A DNA stretch of 23,393 bases from NCBI GenBank assembly GCA_002724975.1, contig PBQF01000080.1, forward strand, positions 1 to 23,393. Direction: 5' to 3'. Position 1 is the stretch's first letter. Each line of letters begins with the position of its first letter. Positions 15,452 to 23,254 of the stretch are shown here, piece after piece. The notes under the pieces are model-generated. The model searched no databases. It was not told the origin of the DNA and was given only the letters and a program-made list of their open reading frames with translations. The position numbers were made by a program, and so were the translations under genes. This DNA is from Parcubacteria group bacterium. GTDB taxonomy: Bacteria > Patescibacteriota > Minisyncoccia > Phycocordibacterales > GCA-002724975.

Positions 15452-16189
15452 ATGAAATTTAAAAATAAAACGATTATTGTCACTGGTGGAGCTAGAGGGA
15501 TAGGAGCATCTATTGTACAATATTTTTTAGATGAGGCTGCAGTTGTTTATGTAATTGATAAAAAAAATCCAACTGAATTCAATATGATTAATAATGAAAA
15601 TTTATTTTTAGTTACTGGCGATGTTACAAATAATAATGATGTTGAGTTATTTATTTCTGATGTGATGTCTGAAAGCAGTTCAGTTGATGTGTTGGTTAAC
15701 AATGCCGGTATTCTTCGAGATAACGTTATTTGGAAATTAGAAGAAGAAGATTTTGATGCGGTTATAAATGTGAACTTAAAAGGACCCTGGCTTATGTGCA
15801 GAGCGGTTACATCAATTATGCGTAAACAGAATAGTGGCCGGATTGTTAATATCTCATCACGTTCTTGGCTCGGGAATTTTGGTCAATCCAATTATTCTGC
15901 ATCTAAGGGAGGTCTTGTAAGCCTCACTCGTACTCTTGCTTTGGAGTTAGCGAGAAACAATATTACCGTTAATGCAATTGCGCCAGGATTGATTGATACA
16001 CCAATGACACGCAATCTGGATCCAGAAATATTTAAAAAATTAGAAAATACAATACCCATGAAAAAAGCTGGTCACCCAGAGGATATTGCAAACCTAGTTG
16101 GTTTTTTAGCATCAGATGAAGCAAAATTTATCAACGGACAGGTAATTCATGTGGATGGTGGAAAAAGTGTTGGTGCAAGTATACACTAA
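15452..16189 (+). CDS. Short-chain dehydrogenase/reductase, FabG/BadH-like
   Basis: A classical SDR of 245 residues. The cofactor motif is TGGARGIG near residue 11, NNAG follows mid-protein, and the catalytic pair is Tyr148 and Lys152 (YSASK), with the downstream PG motif in AIAPGLIDTPM. GAGAGG precedes the ATG. It lies between the fused dehydrogenase/hydratase and a thiolase, so a 3-hydroxyacyl-CoA or alicyclic 2-hydroxyacyl-CoA dehydrogenase role (BadH-like in the cyclohexanecarboxylate branch) fits. A FabG-type 3-oxoacyl-ACP reductase is the alternative. The family is certain; the substrate is inferred from context only. Confidence 0.82.
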   Translation: MKFKNKTIIVTGGARGIGASIVQYFLDEAAVVYVIDKKNPTEFNMINNENLFLVTGDVTNNNDVELFISDVMSESSSVDVLVNNAGILRDNVIWKLEEEDFDAVINVNLKGPWLMCRAVTSIMRKQNSGRIVNISSRSWLGNFGQSNYSASKGGLVSLTRTLALELARNNITVNAIAPGLIDTPMTRNLDPEIFKKLENTIPMKKAGHPEDIANLVGFLASDEAKFINGQVIHVDGGKSVGASIH

Positions 16190-16203
16190 TAATAAATGAA
16201 ATT

Positions 16204-17346
16204 ATGCAACAAGTCTATCTAATAGATGGTTGTCGTTCTCCTATAGGACGAGGACATCCTGAAAAAGGAATATTAAAGGATATTCGTGCAGATGAGCTAT
16301 GTCTCCAAGTACTAAATGCGCTGATTGATAGGACTAATCTTGACATAGATAAAATTGATGATTTTTATTTAGGTTGCGTTGGACAGCATCTCGAACAGGG
16401 TAAAAATTTAGCACGTCTAATTTTATTATTAGGTAGATTTCCAAACTCGATTCCTGGGGCTACCATAAATCGGTTATGTGCCTCAAGTCTGACCGCTCTA
16501 CAAATGGCAACTGATAGTATTAAATCTGGGACTAATAATCAGATGTTAGTTGGTGGAGTCGAACATTTGGGACACGTTGCTATGACTGCTTCACTAGGAT
16601 ATCATCAAAATCTATTAAAAGGGTATAATATTCAATGGACTAATATGGGATTAACTGCTGAAAAATTAGCAGAAGATTTTAAAATTGGTTTAGATACACA
16701 AAATAAATTTTCTATATGTTCAAATAATAAATATTTTGACGCAGTTGAATCTGGATTTGTTGATAAAGAAAGAGTGATTATACTCTCGCCAAATGGCGAT
16801 GAAATTAAAGAAGATCAAGAGCCCAGATTTTCTTCACCTGAATTATTAGATACCCTAAAAACGGTATTTAAAGAAAATGGTACAATAACTGCTGCTAATA
16901 GTTCTGGTATTTCTGATGGTGCTTGTATGGCATTAATCGGGAATACATCTACGCTTAATCATTATAATGAAGCACCACTAGCAGAAATATGTGATACAGT
17001 TACTATTGGACTTAATCCCGAACGAATGGGGCTGGGGCCAGTCATTGCAATCCATAAATTATTGGATAGAGCAGGTTTGTCATTAGATGATATTGACCTG
17101 TTTGAGATAAATGAGGCATTTGCAGTACAAGTTTTGGCTTGCCAAAAAGAATTAACAATTCCTGATAGTAAATTAAATATTCATGGTGGTGCGGTTGCGC
17201 TTGGACATCCCCTTGGGATGTCAGGTTTACGAATTGCAGTTACACTAGCCCATAGTATGAAAGAAAGAAAATCAGAGTACGGCATTGCTTCACTTTGTGT
17301 TGGGCATGGACAGGGGGTCGCAATGTTGTTAAAAGGTATAGTATGA
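16204..17346 (+). CDS. Thiolase family protein, second copy
   Basis: A 380-residue thiolase with Cys92 (NRLCASSLTA), His335 (GGAVALGHPLGMSG) and Cys365 (SLCVGHGQG) as active-site residues. The last motif carries His where many thiolases have Gly (CxGGGQG). It is about 34 residues shorter than the thiolase at 9223, and the two share an identical 20-residue block around NEAF. The ribosome site is poor, so coupling to the SDR gene 14 bp upstream is likely. The position after the dehydrogenases makes it a good candidate for cleaving 3-oxopimelyl-CoA to glutaryl-CoA and acetyl-CoA, though either thiolase could do this. Confidence 0.85.
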   Translation: MQQVYLIDGCRSPIGRGHPEKGILKDIRADELCLQVLNALIDRTNLDIDKIDDFYLGCVGQHLEQGKNLARLILLLGRFPNSIPGATINRLCASSLTALQMATDSIKSGTNNQMLVGGVEHLGHVAMTASLGYHQNLLKGYNIQWTNMGLTAEKLAEDFKIGLDTQNKFSICSNNKYFDAVESGFVDKERVIILSPNGDEIKEDQEPRFSSPELLDTLKTVFKENGTITAANSSGISDGACMALIGNTSTLNHYNEAPLAEICDTVTIGLNPERMGLGPVIAIHKLLDRAGLSLDDIDLFEINEAFAVQVLACQKELTIPDSKLNIHGGAVALGHPLGMSGLRIAVTLAHSMKERKSEYGIASLCVGHGQGVAMLLKGIV

Positions 17347-17368
17347 ATAATAAACAACAGGACATTAC

Positions 17369-17842
17369 ATGAGTTTGATACAGACAAAATTGACTGTTAA
17401 TGGATATACTCATTCACTATTAGTTAATGCTGATGAGACACTTTTATTTACACTTAGAGAACAATTGTATCTTACCGGAACCAAAGAAGGATGTAATCAA
17501 GGATCTTGTGGAAGCTGTACGGTTCTTATAAATGGAAAGCCGGTCCTTTCCTGTATGACACCAACTTTACGATGCGCGAATAAAAAAATAACTACCATTG
17601 AAGGAATCAGCGGGGGTGAAACGCTTCATTTGGTTCAAAAATATCTGGTTTCAGATGGTGGATTACAATGTGGTTTCTGCACCCCGGGTGTTGTAATGAC
17701 AGCAGTACCATATTTGGAAGAAAATCCAGATGTAAATCGTAAGGAGATTAAAGAAAGTTTATCAGGAAATTTATGTCGCTGTACAGGGTATAAAAAAATA
17801 ATTGATGCAGTGGAAAATGCATCCAAGGAGATGAAAAAATGA
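17369..17842 (+). CDS. hcrC: 4-hydroxybenzoyl-CoA reductase, gamma ([2Fe-2S]) subunit
   Basis: Small iron-sulfur subunit of the xanthine oxidase family, 157 residues (HcrC of Thauera is about 160). The plant-type [2Fe-2S] cluster is bound by Cys42, Cys47, Cys50 and Cys62; the second [2Fe-2S] cluster, in the helical domain, by Cys101, Cys104, Cys136 and Cys138 (CRCTG). It passes electrons between the flavin/[4Fe-4S] subunit and the molybdenum centre in the reductive dehydroxylation of 4-hydroxybenzoyl-CoA to benzoyl-CoA. Its stop overlaps the start of the molybdenum subunit by four bases. The subunit alone could belong to many molybdenum hydroxylases; the identity comes from the beta subunit at 20115. 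Confidence 0.87.
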   Translation: MSLIQTKLTVNGYTHSLLVNADETLLFTLREQLYLTGTKEGCNQGSCGSCTVLINGKPVLSCMTPTLRCANKKITTIEGISGGETLHLVQKYLVSDGGLQCGFCTPGVVMTAVPYLEENPDVNRKEIKESLSGNLCRCTGYKKIIDAVENASKEMKK

Positions 17843-20115
17843 AGGGTCCAATTGGGAGACGAACTCCATTTATTGATGCAATAGATAAAGCAACTGGACA
17901 GGCAATGTATACGGATGATTATAAATTTCCTAATATGCTATTTGTTCGCTTTCTCCGAAGCACCAAATCTCATGCAAAAATTAAATCACTAGACATAACA
18001 GAGGCAGAATCATACCCGGGAGTAGTAGCTATTGCCACTGGAGAAGATTTACCAATTTCTTTTGGAGTTCTTCCAACGAGTCCAGATGAAACTGCAATGG
18101 CGGTTAAAAAGGTGCGTTATCAAGGTGAAATTGTGGCTGCTGTCGCAGCAGAAACTATTGAGTCAGCCCAATTAGGAGTAGAAAAAATTAAAATAGAATA
18201 TGAATCTATTACTGAATTCATTACTCCACAAGATTCACTACATAAATGTGAGCCCGATGAACAAATTCATCCACATACTAAAAATAATAAAAATATACAT
18301 AAAATTGCAGAACTTCGTTTTAATGAACCTGAAAAGGAAATTAAATCTGCAAGCCATATACAAACCGGTAAATTTAAATTTGCAGGAGTCACACATGCCT
18401 TCACCGAACCCCATTCCACTTTAGCTATATGGAATAGAGATGAAACACTTACTGTGATTAGTGCCACTCAAGTGCCTCATTATTTGCATATTAACCTGTC
18501 AAAAGTTCTCGAATTGCCCCTCCATAAGATTCAGGTAAAGAAACCATCTCTAGGTGGTGGGTTTGGAGGAAAAAGCGATCCATTTCCACATGAAATGATT
18601 ACTTCATTTCTTGCAATAAAAACAAAACGTCCTGTTAAATGCACATTTTCTCGTGAAGAGGTATTTATTACACATCATGGACGACATCCAACTGAAATGT
18701 CCATGTCAATTTCTTGTGATGATGATGGAAAACTAACTGCATTGGATACTGATATTATTATTGATGGAGGTGCGTATGGGAGTTTTGGAGTTGTAACTTC
18801 CTATTATAATGGTGTTTTATTACAAGGCCCATATAAAATTGATAAATTCGGTTTTAGAACTCAACGTGCTTATACTAATAAACATCAATGTGGAGCAATG
18901 CGTGGACATGGTGCGGTAAATCCAAGATATGCCGTTGAAACACTGTTAGATATGATGGCCTATGATTTAAAAATTGATCCATGTGAACTTAGAGAAAGGA
19001 ATTTTTTACCTGAGAATTCGTTTACAGTTGGTGAATTTCGTATTACTAGTAATGGAATCCGTGACTGTATTAATACTGTTCGTGAAAAATCTGATTGGGA
19101 TAAAAAGTATGGTAAGTTGCCATTTGGTAGTGGACTTGGTGTTGCATGTGGATTTTTTATTAGTGGTTCTGCATTACCCATTTTATGGAATAGGTATCCA
19201 CAAACAGTAGTTCATGCTAAATTAGATTTTGATGGGCGTGTTGTTATATTCAGTGGTGCAAGTGATATTGGGCAGGGTAGTGATACTATGCTTGTCCAAA
19301 TTGCTGCTGAAGAATTAGGTATTCCTATGGAATATGTCCAGGTAGAAGTTGCAGATACTAAAATTACTCCCGTTGATTTAGGTAGCTACTCCAGTCGCGT
19401 TACATTTATGGTTGGGAATGCTACTAAAACAGCTACATCAAACCTTAGAAATGAAATAGCAATTGCCATTGCTAAGGAAAAGAATGTATCCGTAAATGAT
19501 TTATATTTCGAAGATTGTCGTGTTATTACAAAGAATAAATCCGTGGACTTAAGCTGGATGGAAGCCGTTGAAATTGCTATGGCAGGGCGTGGAGCTTTTC
19601 TTGAAAGTGGTTTCTATATTTCACCAAAATTAGGCGGGAAATTCAAAGGGGCTGGAGCTGGATTAAGTCCTGCATATAGCTTTGGTGCATTTATTTCTGA
19701 AGTTAATGTTCATCCAAAGACGGGGGAAGTTAATGTGGTAAAAGTCTGGGGTGCTCATGATTGTGGAAAAGCATTAAATCCGTTATCTGTAGAAGGACAA
19801 ATTGAAGGTAGTATACACATGGGGTTAGGGCAAGCAGTATCAGAGGAAATGTGGTATAAAAATGGACAGCAAATGAATGCTAATTTTCTAGATTATCGAA
19901 TTCCTTATAGTGTGGATACGCCAGATATGGATATTACGATTATTGAATCTAATGACCCGGAAGGTCCATATGGAGCAAAAGAAGCAGGTGAAGGTCCTAT
20001 ACATCCAGTACTTCCATCGATTGGAAATGCCGTATATGATGCAGTTGGAGTCAGAATGATGGAATTGCCAATCACACCAGATAAGGTGCTAAAGAAACTT
20101 AAGGAAAAAGTATAA
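17839..20115 (+). CDS. hcrA: 4-hydroxybenzoyl-CoA reductase, alpha (molybdenum) subunit
   Basis: Large molybdopterin subunit of the xanthine oxidase family, 758 residues (HcrA is about 770). The early RRTPFIDAIDKATGQAMYTD block, GGGFGGK mid-protein, AMRGHGAVN and the GAKEAGEGP motif with the expected active-site Glu718 are all present. It holds the molybdenum cofactor and binds 4-hydroxybenzoyl-CoA, removing the para hydroxyl group to yield benzoyl-CoA, the substrate of the reductase encoded at 911-5243. It overlaps hcrC by four bases and hcrB by one, so the three are made together. The MocA-like gene at 22606 would supply the cytosine-dinucleotide form of the cofactor. Generic molybdenum hydroxylases are the alternative, excluded mainly by the beta subunit. 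Confidence 0.88.
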   Translation: MKGPIGRRTPFIDAIDKATGQAMYTDDYKFPNMLFVRFLRSTKSHAKIKSLDITEAESYPGVVAIATGEDLPISFGVLPTSPDETAMAVKKVRYQGEIVAAVAAETIESAQLGVEKIKIEYESITEFITPQDSLHKCEPDEQIHPHTKNNKNIHKIAELRFNEPEKEIKSASHIQTGKFKFAGVTHAFTEPHSTLAIWNRDETLTVISATQVPHYLHINLSKVLELPLHKIQVKKPSLGGGFGGKSDPFPHEMITSFLAIKTKRPVKCTFSREEVFITHHGRHPTEMSMSISCDDDGKLTALDTDIIIDGGAYGSFGVVTSYYNGVLLQGPYKIDKFGFRTQRAYTNKHQCGAMRGHGAVNPRYAVETLLDMMAYDLKIDPCELRERNFLPENSFTVGEFRITSNGIRDCINTVREKSDWDKKYGKLPFGSGLGVACGFFISGSALPILWNRYPQTVVHAKLDFDGRVVIFSGASDIGQGSDTMLVQIAAEELGIPMEYVQVEVADTKITPVDLGSYSSRVTFMVGNATKTATSNLRNEIAIAIAKEKNVSVNDLYFEDCRVITKNKSVDLSWMEAVEIAMAGRGAFLESGFYISPKLGGKFKGAGAGLSPAYSFGAFISEVNVHPKTGEVNVVKVWGAHDCGKALNPLSVEGQIEGSIHMGLGQAVSEEMWYKNGQQMNANFLDYRIPYSVDTPDMDITIIESNDPEGPYGAKEAGEGPIHPVLPSIGNAVYDAVGVRMMELPITPDKVLKKLKEKV

Positions 20116-21065
20116 TGGGATATTATCATACTCCCAGCTCCATAGAAGATGCACTCTCAATTGCAGATAAATATAATGATAATTATACATTTTTTGCTGG
20201 TGGAACTGATATCCAGATTTATCGTAAACAGAAGTTAGATCTTAATGAACATATTATTGATTTAAGCTTAATTAATAACATCAATACTATTTCAATGAAA
20301 AATGGAACATTATCCTTAGGTGCAATGGCCACTTTAGATGAAATTTTTGTATCTAAAAAAATACAGAACAATTTTCCACTTATTGCTAAATCTGTAAATT
20401 CTGTAGCCACACCAGTACTCAGAAAAACTGCAACTATTGGTGGAAATCTATTAGTAAAAAATCGCTGTACATTTTACAATCAATCTAAGGGGTGGCGTGA
20501 CAGTATAGGATCATGCTTGCGAGATGTAGGTGATATCTGTCAAGTAACAGGAGGAAAAGATGATTGTTATGCCAGAAATGTTTCTGATGCAGCGACAGCA
20601 CTTATCGCACTTAATGCAAAGGCAGTATTGACATCACTAAATGGTGTTGAACATAGATTAGTGAAAGATTTATATTTACCTTGTGGAATTAAATCTCATA
20701 ATTTGAGCAAGGGAACAATATTGACCCAAATCCATCTGTCTCTTTCCCCAGTAAAATGGTGGTATAAAAAACTAAGATTACGTAAAACATTAGATTTTAC
20801 ATCATTGACCGTAGCAGCAACTGTAAATAAAACAGGTATTGTTCGAGTATGCTTAAACGGAGCTTCAATGTCACCAATATTAATTAAAGAATCATTGGAT
20901 TTACTAACACTTGAATTACTTATTAAGCAAGCACGGAAGCACTGTAAAGCGGTTGATAATGATTTGATGCCACTAAAATATCGAAAGCAAATGATTAATG
21001 TATTTTTGGAAGAATGTTGGGAGACAATCAGCCAGAAGGATACCAGAACTCAGAGTTCGAAGTAG
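20115..21065 (+). CDS. hcrB: 4-hydroxybenzoyl-CoA reductase, beta (FAD, extra [4Fe-4S]) subunit
   Basis: FAD subunit of 316 residues with the flavin motifs FFAGGTDI and ATIGGNLL. An inserted loop of about 40 residues begins CTFYNQSKGW and carries Cys118, Cys134, Cys142 and Cys151. In Thauera HcrB a [4Fe-4S] cluster is bound by four cysteines which, as I recall, have exactly this 16/8/9 spacing; the CxFYNQS start is also shared. Ordinary xanthine dehydrogenase and CO dehydrogenase FAD subunits lack this loop, so it identifies the three genes as a 4-hydroxybenzoyl-CoA reductase. The ATG overlaps the hcrA stop (TAATG). The 94-bp gap after the gene has only a weak A+T hairpin. Confidence 0.92.
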   Translation: MGYYHTPSSIEDALSIADKYNDNYTFFAGGTDIQIYRKQKLDLNEHIIDLSLINNINTISMKNGTLSLGAMATLDEIFVSKKIQNNFPLIAKSVNSVATPVLRKTATIGGNLLVKNRCTFYNQSKGWRDSIGSCLRDVGDICQVTGGKDDCYARNVSDAATALIALNAKAVLTSLNGVEHRLVKDLYLPCGIKSHNLSKGTILTQIHLSLSPVKWWYKKLRLRKTLDFTSLTVAATVNKTGIVRVCLNGASMSPILIKESLDLLTLELLIKQARKHCKAVDNDLMPLKYRKQMINVFLEECWETISQKDTRTQSSK

Positions 21066-21159
21066 AAATGATTATATTTTTTCAAATAATCTACAACCAT
21101 TTATTTTCTCTTAGCTTCGGGCTTTATCACCAATCAATAAATAGATAGGAACAGTGATT

Positions 21160-22488
21160 ATGACAGATAACATATTTCCACTAAATGCTAATATTCTAGA
21201 TCAATTGTTGCAAGAAAATAGAGTTAATTTAAAAACGATCAGTATTAGAGAACTGGGCATTCTTATAAATGATTTTGAAAAAAAATCTGGTGTGAAATTT
21301 ATTAGAATGGAATTTGGAATACCCGGCTTATCTCCAAGCCGAATCGGTCCTGATGAGGAAATCCGCATACTGAAAGAAAATATAAAATTACCAGCTACTT
21401 ATCCTCCATTTGATGGTATCCCAAGATTAAAGAAAGCCATTACTCTCTTTGTCGAGAAATTTTTAAATTTGGAGGTTTATCCGGAAAATTGTATCCCTAC
21501 TGTTGGAGCAATGCAAGGATGTCTAATCAGTATGGCGGTTGCAGGTCGAAGAAGAAAAGAAGCAAATACTATTCTTTTCCTTGATCCGGGGTTTCCAGTG
21601 AATAAATTGCAAACTAAATTCCTTGGATTAGAATCAGAATCAATTGATTTTTATCATTATAGAGGTGACGATCTACTAAAAGAAATTGAAAGGATTTTTT
21701 CTTCTGGTAGAATTGGTGGTTTAATTTGGTCTAACCCAAATAACCCTACATGGGTTTGTCTGAAAGAGGAAGAACTTGAGGGGATTGGTAAGTTGGCAAC
21801 TAAATATGATGTCATCTGCATTGAAGATATTTCATATTTTGGTATGGATTTCCGATATGATTATAGCATATCCAGTACCCCACCTTTTCAACCAACTGTT
21901 TCAAAATATACTGACAACTATTTTATTGTAATGTCCAGCTCCAAAATGTTTAGTTATGCAGGACAGCGTGTAGGATTTACTGTAATTTCCCCAAAATTAA
22001 GTAAGAAAAAATATCCAACTTTAAAAAAATATAGCGATACAGAAATAATAGGTCATGCATTTGTTCATGGTGGTATATATCCAACAACTGCCGGTGTACC
22101 CCAAGGGACACAACATGCACTTGCTGCAATTCTAGAAGCCGTGTGTAAAGGTGAATATGATTTTCTAAAAAAAATTCACTGGTATGAAGAAAAAGCTGTT
22201 AAAGTAAAAGAAATATTTCTCTCTAACGGTTTTAACCTTGTTTACGCAGATGATTTAGGCGAAAATATTGCAGATGGATTCTATTTTACAATTTGCTGGA
22301 AAAATATGACGGGTGATAATCTCTTATATCATATACTCCTTTTTGGATTGACCGGAATACCTTTAAGTATTACAGGTTCTACCAGAGAAGGATTAAGAAT
22401 ATGTGTGTCATTAATTGAAGATACACAGATCGATGAACTAAAGAATAGAGTTTCTAACTTAAAAAATTATCTTACCAGTAATATATAA
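21160..22488 (+). CDS. PLP-dependent aminotransferase, class I/II
   Basis: A 442-residue fold-type I aminotransferase. SNPNNPTW contacts the cofactor, and Lys262 in SSSKMFSYAGQR is the Schiff-base lysine. The N-terminal block KTISIREL and VKFIRMEFGIPGL resembles a type of aminotransferase I know from Bacteroidota; the substrate is unknown. I chose the ATG at 21160 because AGGA lies nine bases before it; the GTG at 21154 is too close. A preceding gap of 94 bp may start a separate transcript. It could feed aromatic amino acids such as tyrosine toward 4-hydroxylated aromatic acids, which would suit the 4-hydroxybenzoyl-CoA reductase, but that is only suggested by position. Confidence 0.78.
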   Translation: MTDNIFPLNANILDQLLQENRVNLKTISIRELGILINDFEKKSGVKFIRMEFGIPGLSPSRIGPDEEIRILKENIKLPATYPPFDGIPRLKKAITLFVEKFLNLEVYPENCIPTVGAMQGCLISMAVAGRRRKEANTILFLDPGFPVNKLQTKFLGLESESIDFYHYRGDDLLKEIERIFSSGRIGGLIWSNPNNPTWVCLKEEELEGIGKLATKYDVICIEDISYFGMDFRYDYSISSTPPFQPTVSKYTDNYFIVMSSSKMFSYAGQRVGFTVISPKLSKKKYPTLKKYSDTEIIGHAFVHGGIYPTTAGVPQGTQHALAAILEAVCKGEYDFLKKIHWYEEKAVKVKEIFLSNGFNLVYADDLGENIADGFYFTICWKNMTGDNLLYHILLFGLTGIPLSITGSTREGLRICVSLIEDTQIDELKNRVSNLKNYLTSNI

Positions 22489-22605
22489 TATTTTTCGTGA
22501 AAGCTTTGTGTCTAAATAATTAAACGAACAAAAAAATAATTGTCATGTATAACAAATTAAAAAATCTACTTCCTAATTGTGCAAAGCATAATCAGAAAAA
22601 AAATT

Positions 22606-23214
22606 ATGTGTTCAGATTTTAGTGATAATTATAAAATTTGTACCATTATTTTAGCTGCTGGTGAATCCAAACGTCTTGGGACCCCAAAACAACTAATTCC
22701 CTACAAGAACTCTACACTACTTGGTCATACAATCCAATGCACATTAAATTCAAAATCTAATGAAACAGTTGTCGTTTTAGGTGCAAATTCAAGATTAATA
22801 CAAAAAAAAATATTAAACTTTCCTATTAACATAGTTATAAATCAAAATTGGAAAATGGGGATGGGATGTTCTATCCGAGCAGGATTGGAGAAAATTGAAA
22901 GTGTCAACAATAATCTTCAAGCTGTTATACTTCTTGTGTGTGATCAACTTTTCCTGACTTCAAAAACTATAGATCATCTTATTGAATCATATTTATTATT
23001 TAAAAAACCAATTGTCGCCAGTGAATATGACGGCACTCTAGGTGTTCCAGTCCTTTTTGATAAAGAATTTTTTCCTGAATTGTTGAAGATTAATGGAATT
23101 TCTGGAGCTAAAATTGTAGTGAAAAATCATCTAGATCAGGTTTGCTCAATACCTTTTCCAAAAGGGGAATTTGACATTGACAAATCAAATGATTTGTCAA
23201 ATAGAAGCAAGTAA
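22606..23214 (+). CDS. mocA: Molybdenum cofactor cytidylyltransferase-like NTP transferase (MocA family)
   Basis: A MobA-like nucleotidyltransferase of about 202 residues. It has the signature LAAGESKRLGTPKQLIPY near the N-terminus, VVLGANS, the MGMGCSIRAGL block and the metal-binding VCDQLF region. MocA adds CMP to molybdopterin, giving the cytosine dinucleotide cofactor used by xanthine oxidase-family enzymes, including 4-hydroxybenzoyl-CoA reductase, three genes of which lie 1.5 kb upstream. I prefer the ATG at 22606; a GTG at 22579 in frame would add nine residues and neither has a good ribosome site. The 117-bp gap before it holds TAACAAATTA. A strong 24-bp inverted repeat overlaps its last codons. 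A different sugar or nucleotide transferase is less likely given the context. Confidence 0.8.
   Translation: MCSDFSDNYKICTIILAAGESKRLGTPKQLIPYKNSTLLGHTIQCTLNSKSNETVVVLGANSRLIQKKILNFPINIVINQNWKMGMGCSIRAGLEKIESVNNNLQAVILLVCDQLFLTSKTIDHLIESYLLFKKPIVASEYDGTLGVPVLFDKEFFPELLKINGISGAKIVVKNHLDQVCSIPFPKGEFDIDKSNDLSNRSK
23177..23200 (+). repeat. Perfect 10-bp inverted repeat at the end of mocA
   Basis: TTGACAAATC (23177-23186) and GATTTGTCAA (23191-23200) are exact reverse complements around a four-base AAAT loop. The structure lies inside the last codons of the mocA-like gene, 11 bp before its stop. No T-tract follows within 20 bases. It could be a weak terminator or mRNA 3'-end protection structure, or a dimer binding site for the gene to the right. 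Confidence 0.5.
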
Positions 23215-23254
23215 ATTATAATTAAAATAGTGTTATTATAGTGCTCTAAAATGA

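Noticed and set aside
15215..15520. Minus-strand open frame of about 101 codons across the end of the fusion gene and the SDR start
   Set aside because: It runs antisense to two conserved domains and its translation looks like antisense of coding DNA.
21062..21094. A+T hairpin (GATTAT/ATAATC, with outer GTA/TAC) after hcrB as a terminator
   Set aside because: The stem is short, almost all A-T and bulged, and no T-tract follows; it is too weak to call.
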